Assembly (NCBI GenBank): GCA_030386875.1 | Contig: CM059573.1 | Span: 25,399,891-25,463,890 of the forward strand | Source of the DNA: Morinoia aosen | Taxonomy: Eukaryota; Arthropoda; Malacostraca; Amphipoda; Talitridae | Direction: 5' to 3' | DNA length: 64,000 bases | Part shown: piece by piece, positions 1-11,100 of the stretch | Layout of the letters: every line of letters starts with the position of its first letter | Position numbering within the stretch: the stretch's first letter is position 1 | Translations under genes and position numbers: made by a program | The notes under the pieces: generated by a model | What the model was told of the DNA's origin: nothing | The model's database searches: none | What the model saw: the letters and a program-made list of their open reading frames with translations, nothing else

Positions 1-1075
1 AACATGGGAATACTGATATACTATACAAATAACACCTGAGGGCCAGCTGAAGTAAATGCACAGACGCATCATCAGCGCAGAGAAACAGACCTTGGCGGGG
101 TACAGGGAGCTGCACACATAAAGAAAATACATAAGATTATGGGTAACTCTAACAAACTGGACTCGCTATCACCTGCTGCCAGACATCCCCTTAAACCTAT
201 ACCTAAGAAAGAGGGAGGCTTAGAATTACAGTTTTGATAAGACAACTATATTTTCTCAGGAATTTCAAGGATTTTACACATTTCTCAACATTACTGCATA
301 TCCTAAAGTTCCTCGAGAAGCGTCGAGCTGAGACTTCCGTCTCATAAACTCAATTTAAATAACGTAATTTTAGGACAGGAAAACTTCCTCTTTTTTGGAT
401 CGAAACGAGATATAACATACAGATCAAGATCAAAGCCATTAAGAAAATACACACACACATTGAACATCGACTTTGAGTGGAGTTTCCATGCACCCACCGC
501 ATGGTGTTTTCATGTTTCCATTTGTTAATTGGGTACCCAGGCATTCATGGGGCATTTTGTTGTTCAATTGAATCTTTCGTTGACAATTATAGAAAAAGAA
601 TACTTTTCATAAAATAATGAACATCGTACGATAAATGTAACTCAGGCAAAAAGCACACTTCAAAATATTGGAATGTATATAAACCGAATTTTCAAAATGT
701 AATCATTCCCAGAGCACGCTTTTTCTCGGAAAATTCCATATATTCAGGTGTTAATTTTTTTAAATTTTAGTTAAATTTGGTTTGGATGTAATAAGTTGGC
801 TGACGAACTTTTATTTATACTGAAAATTGTTAAATTAAAGAAAAATATTAAAGTAATACTGAACATACGCTTTCAAAATGCTCACTCTGGGATGAAAGCG
901 GAAAAATGTATTGTTTTGCCATCAGTTAAGGGTTAATGCTGAGTAAACTTAGGTTTTTAGTTATGTAACCTCAATTAAGCGTAAGCTAACCTAACCAAAC
1001 ATCCCCTACTTTAAAATATGTAAACTCAACCTAATAAACACTGAACTGAGTCACTAATGCCTAATATCTTTATAG
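1..1075. other. AT-rich intergenic stretch, nothing recognised
   Basis: No reading frame of note, no RNA gene and no repeat that I recognise. A 64-codon minus-strand frame at 350-544 has no protein-like features and is treated as chance. Confidence 0.5.
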
Positions 1076-1324
1076 TTGAGACGTAGCAGATATAAAGCCA
1101 ACAGAGGAGGTTATAAGTATGTTTATATGAGTAAATATATACCAAGCCCTTGCTTTGCATATGACCTGATTTTGGCAGCATATTATTACCAAGAACTGTA
1201 CTTATGGTATCACGATCAATCTGAAAATGAGCGTACCTATATTTCAGGTATTTTGAACAAATATTTCGCCTGTAATCATAGACCAAACCTGAAGTTCAGA
1301 TGTCCAGTTAAAGAGGCGGTATAG
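1076..1324 (+). CDS. Possible terminal exon, unrecognised 82-codon frame
   Basis: I do not recognise this frame. It lies between a possible acceptor (a pyrimidine-containing stretch ending in TTTATAG just before 1076) and a TAG stop at 1322-1324. Its C-terminal part reads FACNHRPNLKFRCPVKEAV, and the C-x8-FRC spacing resembles the last two cysteines of a C-type lectin-like domain, the type of domain encoded 1.3 kb downstream. There is also a W-Y-H-D-Q run comparable to the W-H-D-G of that gene. This is weak: cysteines are few, the frame is aromatic-rich as AT-rich chance frames often are, and there is no ATG at the start. It could be a decayed lectin last exon or a random open frame. Confidence 0.2.
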   Translation: MRRSRYKANRGGYKYVYMSKYIPSPCFAYDLILAAYYYQELYLWYHDQSENERTYISGILNKYFACNHRPNLKFRCPVKEAV

Positions 1325-1514
1325 GCATGAACAGTTCATTCAAAGAAAATTTGAGTTAAGACTTGAATAAAATTCGATAAAAAATAAAATAAATTCAATG
1401 CAAACCTCAAAGAATAAACGTCTGGACACAAATGCAGCGAATATGTTAGCGAACTAAGAACTTATAACATTGTGCTGGCGTATGCACCTTACATTAGAGG
1501 CTCTGACGCAAGTC

Positions 1515-1698
1515 AATTTAGTGCGCAGCCTACGCTTCTACTAGAGGTGCTCCGTCGTTCAGCTTCTGTGCGTCAGAGGACCAGAACTGCGCCATCTCCC
1601 TACCTACGTACCCTCTCGGAGCCTGGAACACCTCCCAGCCTCACTGCTCTCTGTACTCCACCTTCCTGCCCGTGCCTCCAGTTCTTCCTCAACCTGAG
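1515..1698 (+). promoter_or_regulatory. GC-rich leader exon/promoter-like block, copy 1
   Basis: This GC-rich block in AT-rich DNA has a clear homologue at 35890-36077. The two share long near-identical runs, such as GAGGACCAGAACTGCGCCAT and CTCCCAGCCTCACTGCTC. Homology stops in both at a splice-donor-like word, here CTGAG|GCAAGT (a GC-type donor) and in the other copy CTGAA|GTGAGT. The initiator region here (CAATTTAGTGCG) is weaker than in copy 2, and no clear TATA box lies 30 bp upstream. The CTLD exons begin about 700 bp downstream on the same strand, so I read it as the non-coding first exon of that gene. The block can also be read on the minus strand, where MAQFWSSDA is conserved between the copies, so a dispersed GC-rich repeat is a real alternative. 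Confidence 0.4.
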
Positions 1699-2410
1699 GC
1701 AAGTTTAGATAAAATTGGATAAATATGAATTTTTTTAAATTTTCATTTATTTCATATATGATTGATCACAGTACAATTAACGTTATATGGAATAAAAAGC
1801 AGTATTTATTTAAGAATGGTAGGAAGAGCTTTGGCAATAATGCCTAACTTGCAGTGCAAAAATATAAAATTAAATGAGACCAACGCTGCATTAACGCAGC
1901 TATCAAATATAACATTTTACCCACAACTAACTAATGCGTTGCATGAAAAGGAAAACTCAGAAAAAACTTTTGTGTTTTAAAATTGATTTTTTGTTAGCAC
2001 ACTGATAGGGCCTTATTGAGTTATTTGAAATGAAAACACATGCTGCTAATCACCATTCATACGCGATCACTAAAGAGGTAATTTTTGTAAAACATTTTAG
2101 CCTACGCTTGCTGTGTCGACGGTGGATTTTGGACACGAGAGCGGTCTCTCTATTAATTATACGGCGAAAAGTAATTGCTTTCATAAGGCGTTATGACAGA
2201 TGTACCGTTGTTCTTGCAACTAAAGTTGTTATATTTCAAGGAAAAAATGAACTCAAATTGGGAGAGTACTAAACCTATTAATTTGCACTCATACTTGCTT
2301 CTTACTCTTCAGGCGTGAACTCAACTTCAGGCCCATAATAATGCCATTGCAAACTTTAACTGTTATGCGAAAAATCCTCATGGCTCAATTTTCTACTCAT
2401 ATTTTAGCAG
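1699..2410. other. Presumed intron of the lectin-like gene
   Basis: AT-rich, with two short plus-strand frames of no visible relevance (1762-1980 and 2030-2272). I could not find a signal-peptide exon here comparable to those at 31312 and 45290, so the 5' coding part of this gene is unaccounted for. The stretch ends in an acceptor-like TATTTTAGCAG. Confidence 0.35.
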
Positions 2411-2561
2411 AAAAAAAGATTCGTACTTGCTTCGACGAAAGCTAACCGAGGAGATGCCGAGTTTCTTGACGCCCAAAAGTTCTGCACTTCAGAAGGCTAC
2501 GAGTTCGGGGTGATCTCTTCTGCAGCTGAGGCTCAGTTGCTCCTTGATCAAATTGGCGGAG
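2411..2561 (+). CDS. C-type lectin-like domain exon A
   Basis: Fifty codons plus one base, opening in phase 0 after TATTTTAGCAG and ending GGA G|GTACGA in phase 1. The translation begins KKRFVLASTKAN and continues DAQKFCTSEGYEFGVISSAAEAQLL. This is the usual first half of a secreted invertebrate C-type lectin domain: a basic-aromatic strand, helix 1 with the first conserved cysteine (FC), a glycine turn, the I-S-S strand and helix 2. The base composition is richer in GC than the flanks. It joins in phase to the exon at 3354. Family members are secreted proteins used in pathogen recognition or in venoms and saliva, and the sequence does not tell which. Exon limits come from splice consensus and frame only. 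Confidence 0.72.
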
Positions 2562-3353
2562 GTACGAACTTAGGCGTGCATTCTACCCGTGCAAAAATTG
2601 GGTCACAAACCTATACGTAGTGTCTACTTTCGGCTCTATTGTAACCCCTATGATGGCATGTCGAAAAAGTAGTTAAATTTATAACACTAGAAGCATTTTG
2701 CTCATTTTATGTGTAATTAAAAATATAAAAGCCCGCTATTCTTCTGCTACATGGTTCAAGTAATTTTTTAGACTAAACTCACCAAAGGTCAAGAATTGTG
2801 TTTTGCACTAGTTAATATCCAAGCAATGCCCACTTGTACCACAACGATTTTAAATCATTTGCAGTATTTTATTCAAACTTCGGGCAAATGAACCAAAAAT
2901 GATTTAGAACTAAGTATTATGTGTTAAATTTCATACTAGATCAATCAGTAAACGAATGATGTATACGAAAATGAGGAAGCTTGAGTTAGGTTGAGGAAAA
3001 TTGATGTGTAAAATGCAAGTTCAAGCATCAAGAATTATGTGGCACATAGTACTGTAGAAGGAAATCAATGATAATTCATAGTTAAATCATGCTCACAGAG
3101 CAAAAATATGATTCCACAGAAGCTTCATAGTTAATTAAATTCTACAGCTTCTCACAGTGCATTGTGGCAATGGCTAAATCATTTTAGAATGCTATTTCTC
3201 GCTTTGAAGTAGACGTACTGACCAATTCGACTATGAATATACCGTTAACAGCGAAAGAGGTCCATTTCATTTCAGAGAGAAACAGTATGAATTGATCAAC
3301 CTAAGAAACGATTGATTACTTTCCTCCAACAGTAGTCATTTTCCTCACTGCAG
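2562..3353. other. Intron between CTLD exons A and B
   Basis: 792 bp of AT-rich sequence bounded by GTACGA at the 5' end and CATTTTCCTCACTGCAG at the 3' end. No repeat or gene is seen inside. The phase-1 junction restores a GAA codon. Confidence 0.6.
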
Positions 3354-3571
3354 AAATTTCCGCACGATGCGAGTACTCCTGCTACGCCTGGGTGTACTTG
3401 TCGGCCACTCTACGGTGGCATGACGGCAGCCTCGTTAACCAGTGCGAGGTGACCTTCTTGAATCCATCAGAAACTGGGAATTGTGTCGTCGTGGAGAGGA
3501 GTAGTGTAGGTTTAATCAAACAAAAGTGTGACCTTCAGCCTCTCCCAGTTGTTTGTCAAAAGTTTGAATGA
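3354..3571 (+). CDS. C-type lectin-like domain exon B with stop codon
   Basis: The exon follows CTCACTGCAG and opens in phase 1, matching the end of exon A. It is open for 71 codons to TGA at 3569-3571. Key features are CYAWVYLSATLRWHDG (core W and the W-x-D-G turn), NQCEV, then GNCVVVE, KQKCDLQPLPVVCQKFE and stop. The last three cysteines fit the order C-V, C and V-C that closes the two conserved disulfides of a CTLD. With exon A the domain is about 121 residues, a normal length. The calcium/sugar motifs EPN or QPD with WND are not evident, so it is probably not a classical calcium-dependent sugar binder. Three further cysteines (SARC, YSC and NQC) could form extra disulfides. The sequence appears intact. 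Confidence 0.72.
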
Positions 3572-6500
3572 AGACAACAACTCTGTGAACTGTTTAGATA
3601 GCATGGAAGACTGGAATCTTGTTCTCTGCTTGAAGTGTGAAGCTCTCGTTAGCCACAAGTTATTGTTTCACAAATTGACTAAAAAAATGAGCATATTATC
3701 TATGAGATTCGATGCTTTGAAATAGAAAACTGCATTTCTTACTCCGGATAATTATTTCAGTTGATGAATATCTCACGTATGATAATGGAAGCCTACAGAA
3801 TCATTGTAATTCGCAGTTAGTCGACCAATTCTTTCAGTAGGGGTTAATGCATAAAATCACCGAAAAAAATCGTATTGTTGTCTATAAAATGGGTTATCGC
3901 ACTCAAGTGGTTTAGTAAATAACTCACATTTTATTTATAACTTGCAAATGGCTAGATAAAGTAATATCTCCATTCTGAATTAACATTTTCTACATATCAC
4001 GAATTAGCTCAAGTTATCAGACGTCAGAACAACCGTCTGTGTAATTAGATTGCTTCCAATTATCGGTCATTTACTGCTGCTAACGATGCGTTCCGTCTAA
4101 CCAAAAGCTACGAAGAGAAAAAACTTTCTTCAGGGCAGTTTAAATTGGGATGTTACTTGGGAAGTTACTACATTGGGAAATTACATAGATAAAAAAGTTA
4201 ATTACGGTGCTATTTATATTTGAGCGATGTCAAGCTCTGTGAAAAATTTGGCAAAATTTAAATTAAAAACTTAAGTTAGTTTGACCACTGATATAACTGA
4301 ATTAAAACAGACTTTAAAAGCTTCAGTGAACATAGGCTATACTTTTTTCTATAACATGAAGGCTAAACCTATGGATTCATCTGTTAATATCGACCTGACA
4401 AGCTTAGAAGGAACTGGTAATAGAAGAAACCCACGCCCATGCTATGATTCTGTCATGTTTCTATTGATAATTCCTATTTTTGGTCAAATATTCTGTAAAG
4501 CCGTAGTGCTTATGCGTAATGTTAGCCGACACAGGCACCAAAGTGGAGGCAAATTAGTTGATTTGGGAAATTTCTAGGTTATGATGATGTTTTTGTTGTT
4601 TACAGAAAAGTAAAGATAAATGTTAATGATGCGCTGGTAGCAGAAAATTAAATATTGAATGAGAAAAAATGTAGCAAAATTTCTCCACTGATATTACGAT
4701 GAGCATGAGAAACTAAAAAGCAAATTCAAGCACGAGGACTAGCCCACAAAAATAAAACTGATTTCGAAGAACACTGATTGCTGGATAAATATTTACCTAC
4801 TGTACATCATCATCATTCTCTTCGTTCAGAGATGCATCAATCGTGACAGTTTTCTCTTCATTTTTGACGTAAATTTTTCAGACGGTTTATTCGATGTCCG
4901 TCAACTCTTTCTTCCCATTAAACAATTTATTCTTAGAAATGAAGTTGACTGACTAGATTTCTTTTGCCTGCCTAAAATCTAGTGCGATTGACATCGATGA
5001 TGAAATGCAAAACATGGCCTTCTCTTTTCACTCAATGATGATTTTTACCCTTGAAGCTCTATGATCGTGAGAAAAATTTGTGATGAAACGTCGATATGAA
5101 TGCATGACCGATGAAGGTGGCTGAGGCACTGATGCAATCAACCAAGATTAGTTTTTTTTTTTGCAGAGAAGTTAAAATGCTCCATGTGAACCTGACGGTA
5201 ATTTGAAGATCATTTACTGTCACAAAGTGCTTCAGAGTTTGAATTTCTTTTTGCCAGTTTTCAAGGCACATTCTTGTATATTGCTGACTCATTATTGAGG
5301 TCTGTGGAGAAACATTTCGTTGGCAGATGACTTATACTGATTGAACTTTACAAAGCCCTTATAAGTTACAGAAAAAGAATTTTATAAGTTGTTGTAGAGT
5401 TCAAAAAGCTCTGAATTCCGTTTCGTATCCCTAAATTGTAGATTTTCTTGAGCATTAAGCTTCATTTTATCAAATTTTTCAAAACTATATGTGACCTTAA
5501 AAATACTTATTGTAAAACACTTCATTTCAGCACGAAATTCATCGTTCCTCTATGTAGATAATTGTAATCATGTTTGCACTGCTGTTTCACGATTGTCGAA
5601 GTGATATTTTGTTCATTCACTATTTCTTACATGAAATCGGCCACTCGAACACCGAATACAGGATGGACTCAACCCTTACATTATTTTTATTGCTTCGATT
5701 TCTAACGAGTATAAAATTTACCAGCAGAAAATTTTTCATAACGGGAAATAGTCACGAGTGATTAATTGACCCATTCCTCAAGAAGAAAATTATAAAATAA
5801 ACACTGTAAGAAATTAACTGTTCCCCGTGATAAGCTTAACAGCATGCATGTAATTTGGTAAAAAACATAAACTCCCATGTTCATAGGTCTCATTTTCTTC
5901 TCTCACAGTAGGTCTGAGGTTATGGGCTCATCTGCTCGTTTCAATGCTCAGAGGGAATGAACTCTGGAAAAAAATTACCGCCCATCGAATGACCCCGCCA
6001 AGTGTCTAACGTTTGTTTCCTACGTTTGGTCATGCATTTCCACCAAGTATGTGCGTAAAGTTGGCCATTGGTAACCCGGCACCATAATAGCCAATATCAA
6101 TAGCCGGCCAATGAGTTTACAGCATTTGAAAATAAGATATGGTTTCATGGGTTTGACTTGGCGCCATGCCGTACGTGTCTGATATTTTGCACCTAGCGAA
6201 GTTTATGCACATAATTAATTTACTTCAACGTTTTAATGGCTGAGATGATTTCGCTGATTGGTAAATATATTGACGCACGCATATTTACTTGTGTGCTTTA
6301 AATACCAATCAACCATTTGCTTTAAGAGTTTGGGCTTCGTTCAAAGTTAATCATTAAATTAATATTCCCACTGTCTTCGTTTATTTACTATCCTTAAGTT
6401 TATGCAGGCTTCAACTGCTCTCGAAATAGTGTTCAATGACTCGCACTGAACACCGCATGTTATTTGTAGGTTGAAAGGTTTAACAATAACTGACCTTCAA

Positions 6501-6770
6501 CGCAAATTTACCGCAAAATACAACGTACGAATATGTCGAAACGGATCGCAACTTGTTTCTATGAGACCGAGTGAAGTTTTTCGTTATTTATTACTTTGAA
6601 CGTACATCATTGACATTTTAAACTTGAATAATTCCGAACCTATATTTATTTTATGAGAAAGAGAGAACTGCTAAATAGATGACTGAGGGCAAAATTATGA
6701 TAAATGTACCTCGAAATATCAAACTCATCCCCACGCCACGAAGTATAGATCGTCCGTTCTCTCCACACGC
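3572..6770. other. AT-rich stretch after the lectin-like gene
   Basis: Nothing recognisable on either strand. Short frames (3528-3725, 4281-4577, 5059-5292 minus, 5570-5761) show no domain. A poly-T run ending TTTTTTGCAG at about 5152-5165 resembles a plus-strand acceptor, but the sequence after it is not convincingly coding. No clear poly(A) signal is seen close behind the lectin stop codon. Confidence 0.4.
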
Positions 6771-6789
6771 AGCCACAACAAACGTCCTC

Positions 6790-6860
6790 TGTTGACATGG
6801 TAACGTGCTAGACTTCAAGTCTGGCAAGATCAGGGAGCGCAAATTGCGCGTGGCAAAACC
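6790..6860 (+). other. tRNA-like sequence, degenerate
   Basis: A stretch around TGACATGGTAACGTGCTAGA resembles a tRNA D-arm. It is followed by a 5-bp stem CTAGA/TCTGG around the 7-base loop CTTCAAG, whose anticodon position reads TCA. The T-arm is poor: a GCGCAAATTGCGC palindrome sits where GGTTCGAATCC is expected, and I see no acceptor stem. It is best read as a decayed tRNA or the head of a tRNA-derived SINE, not a working tRNA. Confidence 0.2.
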
Positions 6861-6879
6861 TAGAGAATGTTTCATGCAG

Positions 6880-8935
6880 CCTGTAAAAAATTACGTAAGA
6901 GATAGGTTTTAGATTTCGAGTGTTATTGAAATGTAGCCTATCCTTTTTTCAAGTCACTTGAAATAGAAAGAAGCGTGTAACTAACGTACAGTAAATTCTA
7001 CTACCACATGAGAAATTTCATCTGAAAATGATTTGGAAACACGAATGAAGAAGAACACTGTACCTTCGATCGATGACCTGACCGATGCCCTTCGGTTTCT
7101 CGTTAGTCCTCAAGATCCTCCGCTGGTCAAAAGATTGGAGCATTCTCGTGAATTTCTAAGTCTTCTATCAATTTCTGATGCGCAATAATTGTCTTGCACT
7201 GATCTCAAATGCATTCACTACACTCTTTCATTTCACACGAAATCAGCTGCCTGCACATTGTTCAGGGAAGACGCTACGAAGTTGCCTTTCATCACGAAGT
7301 GTGTGCAATAAGTCGCCCGCACGAAATCTGAACAATATGAAATTTTCATTTTATTGATCGTTAATGTCGCTTTGCTAAGGGATGCAGGAAAACACCTTCA
7401 CTCATATCTAAATTAAATCGAGTTGATAGTTGCTAACTTTGGTTCAAAAATTTTTAATTGACAGAGGGCGCAAACTTTTTGATTTGATCTAAATGAGGGT
7501 ATCCCCTGCTTCATGATTTTTTTGTGGCTTGTTTTTCGTTGCACCAATAGAAGATTTAATATAACTCTAAACGTACGTTAATGCTTTCATTACATTCTTC
7601 TTCTCCTTAATTCCATTCACTGTTTTCCTGCTCCTTTTCAAAGTTGAAGATTCATCTCCCCATTTATTTGGAATGATTTTAAACTTTAATTATTACATTA
7701 ATCGACGCGATCACTTCATAAACGATCACTTCATAATCCTTATTAAGAATTAATGTTAATGATTCAGGAAATTGGAAGTTCTGGCTGCATGATCTGCGTT
7801 TATCATGAGCTTTGAATTTGGTAGGAAAAGTATTTTAGAATGATTTGCTTGATAACCCGACACTGCAAATAGCATCATAAATAATAGAGGTACCTGGGAT
7901 GGCAATATTCTTCCTCTATCATTTCCTGGGAATAACAATTTTAAACCAAATAAACCTTCATTAATTATCGTCTAATAACATATTCACTCCAGTAAACTAT
8001 TTCATGTATGTTATGGTGTGTCGAGATGGTAATGTTCTGTTTTTCATTTTAAATGATTACTTTTGTACAAAATGAAAAAAAGTAACTGAACAGGGGAGGA
8101 ATTGAATGAATCCCGCATTCGTATTTGATATCGTGCTATCGAAAGGAATTATTTCCAATTAGTATTTTACAAGCCATCATGACAATTTGGTATCATTTCG
8201 ATCTTCAAGTTCAAGATTTTTCTTCGTTTTACTAGCACTGCTTTCCTGCATTACTTATATATATTTTGAATTCATGTGATAAACTGTTACAACTTCTTCA
8301 GAAAATATAGGTACTTGGAGCATTCATATTAGTTATAACACTTCTATTTCTTACTACTAAATTGTTTATTTTACATTGTTACCTGTATTTTTTACGTACA
8401 TTCAAATTTGTTCCAGTTATCGTTGCAGCTTCTACTGATAGAACGCCAATCCAAGGCATTCGTGGTAGGCATTTCACTTCTATTTCTACTCATTTAATTT
8501 TTTTGTAAAGCTCTTTTTACATTAGCGGCTCAGATTCTTATCTGTGCGTCCCCTGTATAGCTAAATCTAATAGTAATTCAGGTATTCAAGGTTTAGATGT
8601 TAGATGTCATATCACTGTCACTTCGCTTCAATTCTAATACATTTAGTCTTTTGTTATACCTATTGTGTTACGTGCAATTACCATTTGGTGCAATCCAGCT
8701 CTTGCAGCTACGCGATAAGCAATTTATATTCCAATGTTTTTGCCCATGGACTGAGTGCGTGTAGTCGCTGTGAAATTTTACTAGATTGAAGGCTGACCAT
8801 CTCTGCGTGTTTGTTACTTTTAATTTTGTCTTTTTAAAAATAATAATTTATTTTATAACTTCTCTTTGTACTGTTTGTATTTCTATGTTGTGTATTATTT
8901 TCTCGTATTGCACTTCTATGTTTGACCATGTTGAT
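6880..8935. other. AT-rich intergenic stretch, nothing recognised
   Basis: Only short chance frames (7756-7938 minus, 8604-8789 plus). The tail of this stretch runs into the LINE remnant that starts near 8936. Confidence 0.45.
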
Positions 8936-9660
8936 ATATTTGATGATACTGACCCAGATATCAATCATTTGAACACATTGTATCCAAACCTAAATGAATC
9001 AAGAAACTGGGAACATGTAAATATTTATAAATGTAGTAAACCAAAGAGAACATGTGGCAATGATTTTTCGCAGATGCGTTGGAACTGTAGGTAACTCTAT
9101 CCAAAATAGATGAAATAACTTCTACTGTAACTGAGTTAAATCGTAACTTTGACGTTATTAGCTTCTCGAAAGTTGGCCAGATGACTCATCTAAAGACATG
9201 ATTCAGATGCAGAACTATTATTGCCCTCATTCTCTTCGTTATAATAACAAACGTGGGGAGGCGAAAATAATGCGACGAACATTGATGAAGTCATTCTGAA
9301 ATGGCAACAACTGCATTTATTACTCGTAAAAATACACCAAAAAACAGACAGAAGCCCTGGATTCATGAAGACATCGTTATCAATATAAAGAAACGAATAG
9401 CATACCTAGCTCTGCTCAACGAAGGGAGAATATCAAAGGAATAGTAAAACAGATACAAGAATTTTGAATCAAATGAAATAAGAATATCGTCAAAAATTAA
9501 TTTAAGATCAAATTCACTCAATTAAAAATTGATAATGAAAAATCTGCCACCAGCGCAATTCTTTCCAAACCGAATAATAGTGTCATGAAAATGATTGAGC
9601 CCATTGTTTAAGATAATGTAGCATATCACGATAAGATGGATGTTGCGACTAGGAAAAACA
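8936..9660 (+). pseudogene. Broken LINE endonuclease-region remnant
   Basis: Read over several frames, this stretch gives pieces typical of the N-terminal half of a non-LTR retrotransposon ORF2. An acidic lead-in reads DDTDPDINHLNTLYPN. Next come DEITSTVTELNRNFDVISFS (endonuclease helix and strand), then in another frame DDSSKDMIQMQNYYCPHSLR and YNNKRG. Further on KPWIHEDIVINIKKR is the usual linker between endonuclease and reverse transcriptase. Stops and shifts occur at about 9094, 9290 and 9440. The active-site blocks GDFN and SDH are missing, so a block between about 9280 and 9320 is probably deleted. The style is that of the CR1/L2 group. It is an old dead copy, unrelated in detail to the full LINE at 20570. 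Confidence 0.6.
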
Positions 9661-10040
9661 GTAAATAAACGAGTCGAGAAAACATAAATTATCGCTTAAC
9701 GCCTAAACGAACGGAGATCAGTCTCGGGTTAAATAATCGCTGGAAACAAAATAACGATGATAAAAAATTATTTTTAATACTAAGACTTTCCATGGGCTGT
9801 TCAGTTACGTTCTGAAAAAAACTTTTAATACGATAGTATTGCAGTTATACTTGGAATAGTTTCGTTATACACGTTATCAAGTTACTGTATAGCAGGGATT
9901 TTAGCCGTTAGCGTTGCCGAGCGGAAAATACAATACGATGGGAAGACAGCATCTCATATTACACGGGTCGTAAATGAAAGCCGGCTTTCGCGCTTTGGTT
10001 TTGGGAAATAGATGAACGGGACGTTCTCAGAAGAGAAACC
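9661..10040. other. AT-rich spacer
   Basis: No feature recognised between the LINE remnant and the GC-rich block that follows. Confidence 0.4.
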
Positions 10041-11100
10041 CTCCCCATATTAAATTCGATAATTTGATGCGCTGGCCTATGCAGCCACATTGTCATAAAA
10101 TTGGGAGTATACCATGGCTAGCTGCACCTCGTACTCGAGTCCCGAAGCACCGGCGGCGAACCTTTATAAATTACCGTGACGGGAGGCGGTTAAGGCCCAT
10201 GAGACCCGACCCCTCTCCCCCAGCCGTACCCCCGGTTGTGTGGGGAGGGGCGGCTCAGAACCTTTCCCGCCCCTTGTTACCCTGCTCGTGTGGCGACCAC
10301 CCTTCCCTTCGGGAGGGGGAAGCGCTGGCAAGAGCGGGGTGAGTGTGATGAGCAGGAGGGGACTTCGCGCGGAGTGGTGGTCGAGGACGGACGAACCGGA
10401 GCGTTCGGGTTGATTTGTGAGACGATCAAGACGGCATTCATATACTTAGAAAAATTCCAGTTAACTAGCGAGGTCACAGTCAGAGTCGAATTTATGTTGG
10501 AAGTCCCTGCTGGTACGTGTTGTTGTGATCGACTTAGTAAATTTTCAGGCCGAGACCGGCGACTCAAATAGGGGGCTTTATTTAATCCGGGTTCGTGGTT
10601 GAACGTATGCGAAACGTTCACTTTGGATTGATGTCGGGTTCCTCTTTGACTGTCTGTTAAACAGTCGGTGACATTTGTGGAATGGTGAATTCAGGCGATC
10701 GCCAATAGTGGTGCGGAAGACGTGCTCCCATCAGCGCATTTGTTGGAACGTTGCTGGTTGTAAAGTCTTTGTAGAGTAATTGCGGGTAAGGTCAAATACC
10801 GCTAAGTCTTTGTGTCAATCTAAAACTCGTGAGTGCATACAGACGGCCAGCCTTTCCCAATAAATGAGTAAATCGTCAGGAGTCGTCCCTTACCTCTCTC
10901 TCCATTAGTGGATCTCGTCACACGTTTTGAAACACGTGCTGTCGGCCATCGGCCTCGTTACCAAATGTCATATATCTGAATTGGGGTGGACGTAAGAGCT
11001 CCCGTTTACGCGCTAACGCCACCCAGCTAAGTACTCAATTGACAGTCGGAAACTAACGTAATCAATCTCTAATTTAGTCGGGGCTTTCCGCCTCTGGTGG
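10041..11100 (+). other. GC/CpG-rich block, possible LTR or gene leader
   Basis: This is one of the most GC-rich stretches in the window (notably 10100-10420) and it is open in three overlapping frames, which reflects composition, not coding. Later parts contain AATAAATGAG (a poly(A)-signal-like word near 10859), CCTCTCTCTCC, and a final GGCTTTCCGCCTCTGGTGG. The TGGTGGCAGCGACG at about 11096 resembles a primer-binding site just behind an LTR. No second copy is present in the window, so a solo LTR or truncated element cannot be told from a CpG-island promoter. Confidence 0.3.

Noticed and set aside
960-1035. CTAACCTAACC words as telomere-type repeat
   Set aside because: Only one or two imperfect units, not an array.
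10064-10621. Three overlapping frames of 92-114 codons
   Set aside because: Open in several frames and both strands because the stretch is GC-rich; no codon pattern or domain.
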